Below the pieces are notes generated by a model. It saw only the letters and a program-made list of their open reading frames with translations, ran no database searches and was not told where the DNA came from. From positions 1 through 47,428 of the forward strand of contig DASWCW010000306.1 in the NCBI GenBank assembly GCA_036395835.1: a stretch of DNA of 47,428 bases, in the 5' to 3' direction. The translations under genes were made by a program, and so were the position numbers. Position 1 is the stretch's first letter. Each line of letters opens with the position of its first letter. Positions 32,390-41,480 of the stretch are shown piece after piece. The stretch is from AP-16 sp036395835. Its GTDB lineage: Bacteria > Pseudomonadota > Alphaproteobacteria > Rhizobiales > Xanthobacteraceae.

Positions 32390-34039
32390 ATGCGGTTCGA
32401 TCCCATTCTGCCCAAGACGCGCGTCGACGCGATGCGGGCGCAGGGCCATTGGCGTGACGAGGTGATGGGCGATTACCTCGACCGCTGCCGCGCGGAATTG
32501 CCGGACAAAACCGCCGTGGTCGATTTCAACTCGGTCACCGGACGTGAGAGCCACCTGAGCTATCGCGAGCTCGCCGCGCGCGTCGACCGCATTGCGCTCC
32601 GCCTCGCCGAGCTCGGCATCGAAAGATACGACGTGGTCTCCTGCCAATTGCCGAACTGGTGGGAGTTCTCGGCGCTGGTGCTCGCCTGCATGCGGATCGG
32701 CGCCGTCGTCAACCCGATGATGCCGATTTTTCGCGAGCGCGAGGTGAAGTTCATGCTCGGCTTCGCCGAGAGCAAGATCTTCGTGGTGCCGCGCCAGTTC
32801 CGCGGGTTCGATCATCCGGCCATGGTGCGCTCGATCCGGCCGGAGCTGCCGCACCTGGAGCGGCTGCTGGTCGTCGGCGGGGAGGGCGAGGAGAGTTTCG
32901 AGGAGGTTCTCCTCGGCACCGATCGGCAGGCGGGCCGCGATCGCACGCGTTGGTTCACCGAGCACCGCCCGCGGGCCGACGACGTGATGCAGTTGCTCTA
33001 CACGTCGGGCACGACCGGCGAGCCGAAAGGCGTGATGCACACGGCGAACACCTTGCTGTCGAATCTGCGGCCCTATGCCGAGCGGCTCGGGCTGGGCGCC
33101 GACGATGTCGTGCTGATGGCCTCGCCGATGGCGCATCAGACCGGCTTCATGTACGGCCTGATGATGCCGGTGATGCTCGGGGCAACCGCGGTGCTGCAGG
33201 ACACCTGGGAGCCGAAGCGCGCGGCGGCGCTGATCGCGGCGGAGGGCGTCAGCTTCACCATGGCGTCGACGCCGTTCCTGTCCGACCTCGCCGACGCGGT
33301 CGGTCAGGGCGGCTGCGACGTCGCCACCTTGCGCATTTTCCTCGCCGCCGGCGCGCCGATCCCGCGGGTGCTGGTCGAGCGGGCGACGAAGACGCTCGGC
33401 GCCGACATCGTCTCCGCCTGGGGCATGACGGAGAACGGCGCGGTGACTACGACCAAGCTCGACGATCCGGAGAAGGCGTTCCACACCGACGGCTGCGCGA
33501 TGCCGGGCATGGAGGTGCGCGTGGTCGGCCCCGACGACCAGCCCTTGCCGGCCGGCGAGGAAGGCAAGCTCGAGGTGCGCGGCTGCTCGAACTTCGTCGG
33601 CTATCTCAAGCGCCCGCAGCTGTTCGGCCACGACGCGGACGGGTGGTTCGACTCGGGCGATCTCGCCCGCATGGACGCGGACGGCTACGTCCGCATCACC
33701 GGCCGGGCCAAGGACATCGTCATTCGCGGCGGCGAGAACATCCCCGTGGTCGAGATCGAAGGCTTGCTGTTCCGCCATCCGGCGGTTCAGGCCGTTTCCA
33801 TCGTCGGCATGCCGGATGAGCGGCTGGGCGAGCGCGCGTGCGCCTTCGTGGTGCCGAAGCCGGGGCAGAATTTCTGCTTCGCCGACATGGTGGCGTTCCT
33901 GGAGCAGCAGAAGCTCGCGAAAATATACTTTCCGGAGCGGCTGGAGATCGTCGCGGACCTGCCGCGCACGCCGAGTGGCAAGGTGCAGAAATTCAAGCTG
34001 CGCGAAATGGCGAAGGATATGGTGGCGGTGCGGGCCTGA
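32390..34039 (+). CDS. aliA: Cyclohexanecarboxylate-CoA ligase-like protein
   Basis: AMP-forming acyl-CoA ligase, 549 residues. QLPNWWEFSALVLACMRIGAV, YTSGTTGEPKGVMHTA (phosphate loop), SAWGMTENGAVTTTKLD, DSGDLARMDADGYVRITGR and catalytic lysine in PRTPSGKVQKFKL. The N-terminus MRFDPILPKTRVDAMRA and PMMPIFREREVKFML resemble AliA, the alicyclic acid-CoA ligase of R. palustris, as I remember it. The ATG at 32390 follows AAGGAG closely. Alone on the plus strand, facing the divergent dehydrogenase operon. Other substrates of this clade (short aliphatic or alicyclic acids) are possible. Confidence 0.82.
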   Translation: MRFDPILPKTRVDAMRAQGHWRDEVMGDYLDRCRAELPDKTAVVDFNSVTGRESHLSYRELAARVDRIALRLAELGIERYDVVSCQLPNWWEFSALVLACMRIGAVVNPMMPIFREREVKFMLGFAESKIFVVPRQFRGFDHPAMVRSIRPELPHLERLLVVGGEGEESFEEVLLGTDRQAGRDRTRWFTEHRPRADDVMQLLYTSGTTGEPKGVMHTANTLLSNLRPYAERLGLGADDVVLMASPMAHQTGFMYGLMMPVMLGATAVLQDTWEPKRAAALIAAEGVSFTMASTPFLSDLADAVGQGGCDVATLRIFLAAGAPIPRVLVERATKTLGADIVSAWGMTENGAVTTTKLDDPEKAFHTDGCAMPGMEVRVVGPDDQPLPAGEEGKLEVRGCSNFVGYLKRPQLFGHDADGWFDSGDLARMDADGYVRITGRAKDIVIRGGENIPVVEIEGLLFRHPAVQAVSIVGMPDERLGERACAFVVPKPGQNFCFADMVAFLEQQKLAKIYFPERLEIVADLPRTPSGKVQKFKLREMAKDMVAVRA

Positions 34040-34096
34040 TCGTCGGCGGATAGCTGCAGCGTCAACGACCCGAACGACCAGGAAACGTGCGAAATC

Positions 34097-35712
34097 TCAC
34101 GCCGGGACCGGAGTTTTCGCGCGCGGGCGCGAGGCTTTCGTCCGGCTTTTCTGCCGTGGGACCGCGGGTTCCGGTGACGCGCTACGCAGCTTGAAGCGCT
34201 GGATCTTTCCGGTCGCCGTCTTCGGCAGGCTCTCGACGATCTCGATCCAGCGCGGATATTTCCAGGGGCCGATCGTGCGCTTGACGTGCAGCTTGATGTC
34301 CTCGTAGAGCGCGCGGCTCAAGGCGCTGCCGCCGCCCGCTTTGAGCACGATGAAGGCCTTTGGCTTGACCAGGCCGTTCGCATCCTGCGCGGGCACGACC
34401 GCGGCCTCGAGCACGCTCGGATGCGCGACGAGCGCCGCTTCCACCTCAAACGGCGACACCCAGATGCCGCTCACCTTGAACAGGTCGTCGGTGCGGCCGT
34501 AATAGACGTACACGCCGTCCGGCCGGCGCCGATATTTGTCGCCGGTGCGCGTCCATTCGCCCTGAAACACGTTTCGCGACTTCTCGCGCTGGTTCCAATA
34601 ACCGGCGGCGGAGGTGGGGCCGCGCGCGATCAGCTCGCCGATCTCGCCGTCGGCAACGTCGCATCGTCGACGAGCCGCAGCTCGTAGCCTTTCACCGGCA
34701 CGCCGGAGGTGCCGTACTCGACCGCGCCCGGCAGATTCGTCAAATAGAGGTGTCCCATCTCGGTCGAGCCGACGCCGTTGACGATCTCGAGCCCGAACCG
34801 CTGCTGCCAGGCTTCGCCGATATGCACGGGGAGCGGCTCGCCGGCCGAGAAGCACAGCCGCAGCCGCTGCGATCCGTTCGCCGGCGTGCACTCCGGGTCG
34901 GCCAGGATCGCCGCGTAGAGGGTGGGCACCGCATAGAACATGGTCGGCTGATAGCCGCGCAGCGTCTCGAACACGGTCTGCGGCGTCGGCCGCTCGGGAT
35001 AGAACACCGAGGTGGCGCCGACCGACATCGGGCACAGGATCGCGTTGCCGAGCCCGTAGGCGAAGAACAGTTTCGGCGCCGAAAAAATCACGTCGTCCTC
35101 GCGGATGCCGATGCGGTCCTGCCCGGCGAGCCGCGCCATGGTCATGGGGCTCGAGTGCACGTGCATCACGCCCTTCGGCATTCCGGTCGTGCCGGAGGAG
35201 TACAGCCAATAGGCCACCTCGTCGGCGCAGGTCTTGGCCGGCGCCGCCGGCTCGCGCTCGGCGGCGAGCAGCGCATCGAGCCGCAGCAGCCGATCCGGCC
35301 CGCCGCCGACCACGACGACGTGCTTGAGCGTGGTCGCCGCCGCGGCTTCCTCGACCAGCGGCAGCAGCGCGGTCGACACGAAGGCGACTTTCGCGCGGGA
35401 ATCTTCGAGCACATAACGAATCTGCTCGACGGTGAGCCGGGTGTTGAGCGGGATCGGCACGATGCCGGCGCGGATCGCGCCCCAGAACAGAACCGGGAAA
35501 TCGACGGTGTCGAGCACGACCATGGCGATGCGATTCTCCGGCTCGACGCCGAGGCGGGCAAGCATGGGGCCGACGCGCGCCGCCGCATCCCGCAATTGCC
35601 CGTAGGTGAGGTTGCGCGAGGGATCGATGCAGGCGGTCTTGCCGCCGCGACCCTCGGCAACGTTGCGGTCGACGAAATCGACGGCCGCGTTGTAATCGCG
35701 CCCAGGGCTCAT
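34097..35712 (-). pseudogene. bclA: Benzoate-CoA ligase with an internal frameshift
   Basis: Would activate benzoate to benzoyl-CoA. The first ~345 residues (from MSPGRDYNAAVDFVDRN at 35712) contain YSSGTTGMPKGVMHVH, KLFFAYGLGN and NGVGSTEMGHLY, then the frame changes near 34657-34673. The rest continues in another frame as DVADGEIGELIARGP, TRTGDKYRRRPDGVYVYYGR, and catalytic PKTATGKIQRFKL, ending with a lysine-rich tail at 34097. Total length is one base short of a multiple of three, so the simplest explanation is loss of 1 (or 4, 7) bases. Either a real mutation or a sequencing/assembly error. Start overlaps the paaK stop by 4 bases. As read, the catalytic C-terminal domain is lost. Confidence 0.85.
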
Positions 35713-37064
35713 GGCTCGTGCGGATCCGCCGTCGCCTTCCTGAGATCCTTCACCCGGACCGCCTTGCCCTGCGAACGCGGCACCTCGCCCGACGCCTTGA
35801 CCACGACGTTGCAGGTCACGCCGATCAGCGATTTGATGTGGTGGCACACTTGTGCGCTCTTCTCTCCGGGGAACTCCTCGCCGCTCGCCGCGTCGGCAGC
35901 CGCCTCCACTTCCACCGTCAGGGCATCGAGCGCTCCCTCGCGCGTGAGTACCAGCTGGTAGTGCGGGGCGAGACCGGGAAAATCGACGAGGACGGCCTCG
36001 ACCTGCGAGGGATAGACGTTGACGCCGCGGATGATCAGCATGTCGTCGTCACGTCCGGTCACGCGCATGAGCCGCACGTGGGTGCGGCCGCATGCGCACG
36101 GCTCGTGGTTGAGCCAGGTGATGTCCCGCGTGCGATAGCGCACGAGCGGCAGCGCGTCCTTCGTCAGCGTGGTGATCACCAGCTCGCCGGGCTTGCCGAC
36201 CGGCACCGGCTCGAGCGTGTGCGGATCGACGACCTCGAACAGGAAATGATCCTCCCAGCCGTGCAGGCCCGATTGCTCGACGTGACATTCGCAGGCGACG
36301 CCCGGGCCCATCACTTCCGAAAGGCCGTAAATGTCCACCGCCGCGATGCCGAGCTGATCCTCGAGCGCGCGGCGCATCGCTTCGCTCCACGGCTCGGCCC
36401 CGAATACGCCGACGCGCAGCGGCAATTGCCGCAGATCGACGCCCATTGCGCGGGCGACCTCGGCGATGTTGAGCGCATACGACGGGGTCGCGCACAGCAC
36501 ATCGGCCGCGAAGTCGCGCAGCAACATCACTTGCCGCTCGGTGCCGCCGCCGGAAACCGGCACCACGGCGCATCCCAGCCGCTCGGCGCCGTAATGGGCG
36601 CCGAGCCCGCCGGTGAACAGCCCGTAGCCGTAGGCGTTGTGCACGATGTCTCCCGGCACCACGCCGGTGCACGCGAGCGAACGCGCCATCAGCTCGCTCC
36701 AGCGGTCGAGGTCGCCGCGGGTGTAGCCGACGACGGTCGGCTTGCCGGTGGTGCCGGAGGAGGCGTGCAGACGCAGTAATTGCCGGCGGGGCACGGCGAA
36801 CATGCCGAATGGATAGGTGTCGCGCAGGTCGGCCTTCGCCGTGAACGGAAACCGCGCGATGTCGGCGAGCGCGACGAAGTCGGCCGGCTCGACGCCGGCC
36901 TCGTCGAACTTGCGCCGATATTGCGCGACGTTGGTGTAGGCGCGCTCGAGCGTCTGTCGCACCCGGCTCGTCTGCAGTGCGGCAATGGCAGCGCGCGGCA
37001 TGGTTTCCGCGCCCGGATCGAACAGGAAGACTTGCGACCTGCCGGCCGCCGCTTGCGTGCTCAT
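35709..37064 (-). CDS. paaK: Phenylacetate-CoA ligase
   Basis: Converts phenylacetate, ATP and CoA to phenylacetyl-CoA. 451 residues of the PaaK/PadJ family: LHASSGTTGKPTVVGYTRGDLD (ATP loop), YGLSEVMGPGVACECH, PLVRYRTRDITWL and RDDDMLIIRGVNVYPSQVEAVL. Start at 37064 (MSTQAAAGRSQ) has GGAG upstream; the frame is open 21 codons further. It lies 88 bases after the padCD fusion in the same direction, so its product would feed the Pad oxidoreductase. The absence of the aerobic paaABCDE oxygenase genes nearby fits the anaerobic PadJ role. Confidence 0.93.
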   Translation of the reverse strand: MSTQAAAGRSQVFLFDPGAETMPRAAIAALQTSRVRQTLERAYTNVAQYRRKFDEAGVEPADFVALADIARFPFTAKADLRDTYPFGMFAVPRRQLLRLHASSGTTGKPTVVGYTRGDLDRWSELMARSLACTGVVPGDIVHNAYGYGLFTGGLGAHYGAERLGCAVVPVSGGGTERQVMLLRDFAADVLCATPSYALNIAEVARAMGVDLRQLPLRVGVFGAEPWSEAMRRALEDQLGIAAVDIYGLSEVMGPGVACECHVEQSGLHGWEDHFLFEVVDPHTLEPVPVGKPGELVITTLTKDALPLVRYRTRDITWLNHEPCACGRTHVRLMRVTGRDDDMLIIRGVNVYPSQVEAVLVDFPGLAPHYQLVLTREGALDALTVEVEAAADAASGEEFPGEKSAQVCHHIKSLIGVTCNVVVKASGEVPRSQGKAVRVKDLRKATADPHEP

Positions 37065-37152
37065 CGCGATCTCCGTTCGATCTGGATCGAGCCGTGGTTC
37101 GCTCGCCGCCGCGAAGCGCAGCGGCACCGGACCCCGATCCGGGAGGAAACAT

Positions 37153-38739
37153 TCATTGCATCGCCCACCCGGGTTTCACCGAGGGTCCGGCGGCGCCGGA
37201 GCCGCGGACCGGAAGGTGCGCGAGCGCGAAGCCCTGGTTGTAGGCGGCCCGCGTGATCAGCACGAGCTTGAGCGCCCAGCCGGCGGCGAAGGCGCACGAT
37301 CCGGCCGCCACGCAAAGCGCAGCGCCGGCGCCGGGCGTCATGAAAGCCGCCGCGATCAGCACGATCGGCACCAAGAGCCCGAAGAGCAGGAACCAGAGGT
37401 GAAACGCGCGCAGCACTTCGAGCGTGCGGATCGGCGCCCCGCCGCTTTCCAGCGAGTCGAGATAGGCGCGCCAGACGACGCCGCGCACCGCGGCGAGCAC
37501 GGCGAGACCCGCCGCGGCAGCCGTCCGCATCGGCTCGAGCGGCGACACCATCACGGCGGCGGCAAGGAACAAGCCGGCGCCTTCGCACAGTCCGGTCGTG
37601 ATGATCAGCGGTACGATGCGCGGATCTCGCCAGGCCGGAATGCCTTTCGCGGCGGCGAGGATTCGCGCTTGGCAATAGAGAAAACCCAAACCCGCGAGTG
37701 CCGTCGCGGCGAACATCGTGCGGCTGCCGGACCAGACCGCCGCAAGGCCGAGCGCGAAGAACGCGAGCCCGGCGATCGATTCGCGTGTCATCCAGGATTG
37801 CTGCGGATGCAGCAGCACGTTGAGGAAGCGCCACGGTCGGCCGATCTCCAGCCCGACGCAGAGCAGCCCGGCCGCGACCAGCGCCAGCGCGACGAGGGCG
37901 AGCGGATCGGACGGAATGCCGGCGAGGCCGGCCAATGCCGCGAGCAGGAACAGCCCCGCGCCGGCGCCCCCACCCATGAAATTGGCGGCCGCGCGCCAGT
38001 CCCAGCTCGACTGCAGCCAGGGCTCGACGCCTTTGGCGCGGATGGATCCCAGGGCGCTGATGGGCGCCGCTTGCGGCAGGGCGACCGCGCCGTCGGCTCT
38101 GCCGTGGAGATAATAGAAGCCGGGACCGGTGCCGAGCCCCTCGTGCATGCGAAAATGCCGGTGCTCGCGCAGCAGCTTCGAGACGTTGCTGTCGGGATCG
38201 TCGAGATTGCCGAAGTGCAGCGCGTCGGCGATGCAGGAATTGACGCAGGCCGGCGTCGCGCGCGGATCGACTCCGGGAGTAATGCCCAAGCCGATGCCGT
38301 AATTGACGCGGTCGACGCAAAACGTGCATTTCTGCGCGACGCCGAGACGGTGCGGATCCTCGCGAGCCGATTCGCTGCGCAGCTGCACCGCGCCGTAGGC
38401 AAAGCCCGGCGCATCGACCTTGAAGCGCGCCTGATACGGGCAGGCGACCACGCAATACGCGCAGCCGATGCACAGCTCGTAGTCGATAGTGACGATTCCA
38501 TCCGGCCGCTGCCGGGTCGCGGTCGAGGGACAAACCTCCATGCACGGCGGCTCATCGCAGTGCTGGCAGCCGACCGGCACGAAGCTGCGGGTGACGTCCG
38601 GATAGGTCCCGGATTCGATGTCGAGCACCTTGCGCCATTGCACCGCCGGCGAGGTCGCATTGGCGTGCCGGCATGCCGCCGTGCAGGTCTGGCAGCCGAC
38701 GCAGCGCTCGAGATCGGCAAGCATCACCCAGCGCGTCAT
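37153..38739 (-). CDS. padC: Phenylacetyl-CoA:acceptor oxidoreductase, fused iron-sulfur and membrane subunits (PadC-PadD)
   Basis: 528 residues in one uninterrupted frame. The first ~230 residues are a four-cluster ferredoxin-like subunit (ERCVGCQTCTAACRHAN, CQHCDEPPCMEVCP, CIGCAYCVVACP, CTFC...CVNSC). From about residue 240 an NrfD/PsrC-like membrane anchor follows with about eight hydrophobic segments (FMGGGAGAGLFLLAALAGL, FFALGLAAVWSG, AFHLWFLLFGLLVPIVLIAA). In Thauera and Aromatoleum these are, as I recall, separate PadC and PadD proteins. The start overlaps the padB stop by 4 bases. It should pass electrons from the molybdenum subunit to the quinone pool. Confidence 0.82.
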   Translation of the reverse strand: MTRWVMLADLERCVGCQTCTAACRHANATSPAVQWRKVLDIESGTYPDVTRSFVPVGCQHCDEPPCMEVCPSTATRQRPDGIVTIDYELCIGCAYCVVACPYQARFKVDAPGFAYGAVQLRSESAREDPHRLGVAQKCTFCVDRVNYGIGLGITPGVDPRATPACVNSCIADALHFGNLDDPDSNVSKLLREHRHFRMHEGLGTGPGFYYLHGRADGAVALPQAAPISALGSIRAKGVEPWLQSSWDWRAAANFMGGGAGAGLFLLAALAGLAGIPSDPLALVALALVAAGLLCVGLEIGRPWRFLNVLLHPQQSWMTRESIAGLAFFALGLAAVWSGSRTMFAATALAGLGFLYCQARILAAAKGIPAWRDPRIVPLIITTGLCEGAGLFLAAAVMVSPLEPMRTAAAAGLAVLAAVRGVVWRAYLDSLESGGAPIRTLEVLRAFHLWFLLFGLLVPIVLIAAAFMTPGAGAALCVAAGSCAFAAGWALKLVLITRAAYNQGFALAHLPVRGSGAAGPSVKPGWAMQ

Positions 38740-41468
38740 GAAGTCCTCAGCGGTGTGACCTTGACCTTGACGAGATCGGCGCTCGACCCGGTTGCGTCGG
38801 TCAGCTCCAGCAGCATCGGCATCAGTGCGTTCATGCTGGGCGCGTCGAAATCCTTGGCGACCGGCGTTGCCCAGTGATCGAACTGGCCGATCATCAGCAG
38901 CGTGTCCGGCCGGATCCCCTGGCACAGCACCGCGCGCCCCCGCGTGTGGTTGAGCGGGGAGCGCACTTCGACCAGATCGCCGTCGGAGATTCCCAACCTG
39001 GCGGCGGCAGCGGCATTCATCACGATGCCGCCGTGGCCGGCGACGTTCTCGGACAGCTCGCGGATCAGCGGAATGCCGGCATTGCCGCCCCACGCATACT
39101 GCATGCTGCGCGCGGTGATGAGCCAGAACGGATAGTCCTCGATCGCGACGTGGAAATGCCGGGCCAGCGCGCCTTCCCAGAGCGCGGCGAGATCGCGCCA
39201 ATGCGGCAGCGCCTCGTATTCCTCGAGCTGCCGATCCCACCAGTCGATGCCATGCTCGTGCAGGCGCCGCCCGAGCTCCTTGCCGATGCGAAACAGGCGC
39301 TCCTGATAAGGCTGCTCGAACCTCAGGCCGGCGGAGACGAGCTTGGGGTAGAGATACCAGTGCAGCCGCGGGAAGGATTTCACGCGAAACCCGTGCCCGC
39401 GATAATACTCGAGGCCGTCCGACTCGACGCCGTCGGTGAGCTCGGCGCTCGCCGCGCGGCAGACCGCGTTCCACACGGTCTCGACGCCGTGCGCCTTCGC
39501 CGGATCGAGCGAGAAGTCGTAGTTCGCGCCGAACAGCCTCACGCCTGCAGCGCCGCGGTTGATCGCCTGGTTGTACTGCTCGATCAGCCCGGTGCGTTTC
39601 GCCAGCTCGGTCGCGATCCAGGTGAAATCCCTGGCCTCGCCCTGCGGCGGCACCGCCGGATCGCGCAACGCAAATCCCTGATAATCCCAGAACTGCTCGA
39701 CGTATTTCGTGCCGCCGATGCGCAGCAGCTGCAGCCCTTCGAGATCGGTGCAATCCGGCAGCAGCACGTCGGCGACGTGATTGGTCTCGTCGCGCGTATA
39801 GGCGAAGCACACGACGAACGGAAACCGCGCCATCGCCGCGCCGAGGGTCTCGGTGTCCCAGAACGAGATCGCCGGATTGGTGCGGTAGACGATCCAGACG
39901 TCCGGCGGCGAGGCGGCAGGCAACGCCGCGAGGGGCTCGCTCTGCATCATCCAGGCAAGATGCGTCGGCCCGAGCGCCTGGCTCCAGGGCGAATTGGCGA
40001 CGAGCGGCACCAGGGTGCGATGCGCGCTGCGCACCTGCGGCCGCGCCATCCATTCGTTCTTGCCGGTGGGGTTCATGGGATATTCCATGAAGCCGTCCGG
40101 GCCGGGCTTCACGCTCGACCAGCGGTCGTCGGCGGGGCGATTGAGCCGCACCGTGGTGCCGAGCGTGCCGCCCGGCACCTCGAGGGCGCCGACCAAACAG
40201 GCGAGCAACGTGCGCGCCCAGCAGCACTCGTAGCCGCCCCAGCCGTTATTGACCGTCTTGCCGAGCGAGATCGATACCGGGCGCAGCGGCAGCGTCTCGC
40301 CGTCGATCTCGATCGTGGCGCCGATACGGGCGTGGTCGAGGAACTCGGTGGCGATTCGCCGGATCGTGGCGGCCTCGACATCGCAGATGCCGCTCGCCCA
40401 CCGCGGCGTGTAATTCTTCACGTGATCGACGAGATGCGCGAAGGCCGGCGTGACGCGGACGCCCTCGTGACGCGTGGTCTCGTGGTCCGCGCCGACCTCG
40501 ATGCCGTCGACCAGGAAGCAGCCTTCCAGCGCCGGATCGGTATCCGCCGCGTCGAACGGCACCGCGCGTGCGCTGCGCAAGTCGAAGATCAACGGCTTGC
40601 GGCTGTGCGGATCGCGCAGGAAGAATCCGCCCGGGCCGATCAGATAAGGCGAGGAACTGCGGTGCTTCAGGAACGGCAGGTCGAGCCGCTCGCGCCGATG
40701 CTCGTGCAGCACGACGTGGAGCATGGCGAAGAGGAAGGCCACGTCGGTCTTCGGCTTGATCGGGATCCATTCCGCCGAGCAGGCGCCGGTGACCGAAAGG
40801 TGCGGCTCGATCTGCACCCGCTTCATGCCGCGTGCGCGTGCATCGGCGTGGCGCTTGACGCCGCAGACGCCGCCCGAGGCCTCGACGTTGGCGCCGAACG
40901 AGACGAGGTATTCGCACAGTGGAGTATCGGGCGAGACGGTGAAGGCGCGGTGCCAAAGCTCGCCGTAGAGATGCTCGGAATGGTAGCATTTCACGCCCTG
41001 GCCGCTGCCGAAGCTCATGTCGACCGGGCCCCAGGCCGCCAGCAACGCGGGCAGCGTGCCCATGTATGCGGTCGGCGTGCCGCCGCCGCCGAAACTCGCT
41101 GCCACGCGCGGAAAACCCGCTTCGTCGAGCAGGCCCACCGCGCGCACTTTGTTGAGCTTCGCGGCGACGAGATCGAGCGCCTCGTCCCAGGAGATGCGGA
41201 CGAATCCGGGATCCTCGTTGCGGCCCTTGTTGGGGTTGGTCCGCTTCATCGGATAGAGGACGCGGTGCGGATTGTAGGCCTTCTGCACCAGGCCGAATGC
41301 CTTGACGCAGACCTTGCCGCCGGCGGGATGAATTTCAGCCGCGGTGAAATTCGGGCCGATTTCGGTCGCGGTCCCGTCCTCGACGCGCACCGTCAGCAGG
41401 TCGGGGCCGGCCACACATTGATAGCAGTAGGTCGAGACATTGCGCGCGCGGGAAACCGGAGCATCCAT
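38736..41468 (-). CDS. padB: Molybdopterin oxidoreductase, phenylacetyl-CoA:acceptor oxidoreductase PadB-like
   Basis: DMSO-reductase-family catalytic subunit, 910 residues. It should oxidise phenylacetyl-CoA at the alpha carbon to phenylglyoxylate. N-terminal cluster motif STYCYQCVAGPD with Cys15 and Cys18 and a last Cys54 in GGKVCVKAFG; the expected third cysteine is replaced (Pro22/Asp23). SWDEALDLVAAKL, YLVSFGANVEASGG, WIVYRTNPAISFWDTE, VLLPDCTDLEG and a C-terminal cofactor domain (GISDGDLVEVRSPL) are typical. No twin-arginine signal, so a cytoplasmic location is likely. The PadB call rests on overall resemblance, the fused FeS/NrfD partner and the adjacent phenylacetate-CoA ligase; another substrate is possible. 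Confidence 0.78.
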   Translation of the reverse strand: MDAPVSRARNVSTYCYQCVAGPDLLTVRVEDGTATEIGPNFTAAEIHPAGGKVCVKAFGLVQKAYNPHRVLYPMKRTNPNKGRNEDPGFVRISWDEALDLVAAKLNKVRAVGLLDEAGFPRVAASFGGGGTPTAYMGTLPALLAAWGPVDMSFGSGQGVKCYHSEHLYGELWHRAFTVSPDTPLCEYLVSFGANVEASGGVCGVKRHADARARGMKRVQIEPHLSVTGACSAEWIPIKPKTDVAFLFAMLHVVLHEHRRERLDLPFLKHRSSSPYLIGPGGFFLRDPHSRKPLIFDLRSARAVPFDAADTDPALEGCFLVDGIEVGADHETTRHEGVRVTPAFAHLVDHVKNYTPRWASGICDVEAATIRRIATEFLDHARIGATIEIDGETLPLRPVSISLGKTVNNGWGGYECCWARTLLACLVGALEVPGGTLGTTVRLNRPADDRWSSVKPGPDGFMEYPMNPTGKNEWMARPQVRSAHRTLVPLVANSPWSQALGPTHLAWMMQSEPLAALPAASPPDVWIVYRTNPAISFWDTETLGAAMARFPFVVCFAYTRDETNHVADVLLPDCTDLEGLQLLRIGGTKYVEQFWDYQGFALRDPAVPPQGEARDFTWIATELAKRTGLIEQYNQAINRGAAGVRLFGANYDFSLDPAKAHGVETVWNAVCRAASAELTDGVESDGLEYYRGHGFRVKSFPRLHWYLYPKLVSAGLRFEQPYQERLFRIGKELGRRLHEHGIDWWDRQLEEYEALPHWRDLAALWEGALARHFHVAIEDYPFWLITARSMQYAWGGNAGIPLIRELSENVAGHGGIVMNAAAAARLGISDGDLVEVRSPLNHTRGRAVLCQGIRPDTLLMIGQFDHWATPVAKDFDAPSMNALMPMLLELTDATGSSADLVKVKVTPLRTS

Positions 41469-41480
41469 GACGCGCCGTCC

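Noticed and set aside
37077..37090. TCGATCTGGATCGA palindrome before paaK, similar to the FNR-type boxes
   Set aside because: The second and penultimate bases differ from TTGA/TCAA and it lies only 13 bases from the start codon, too close for an activator site; probably chance.
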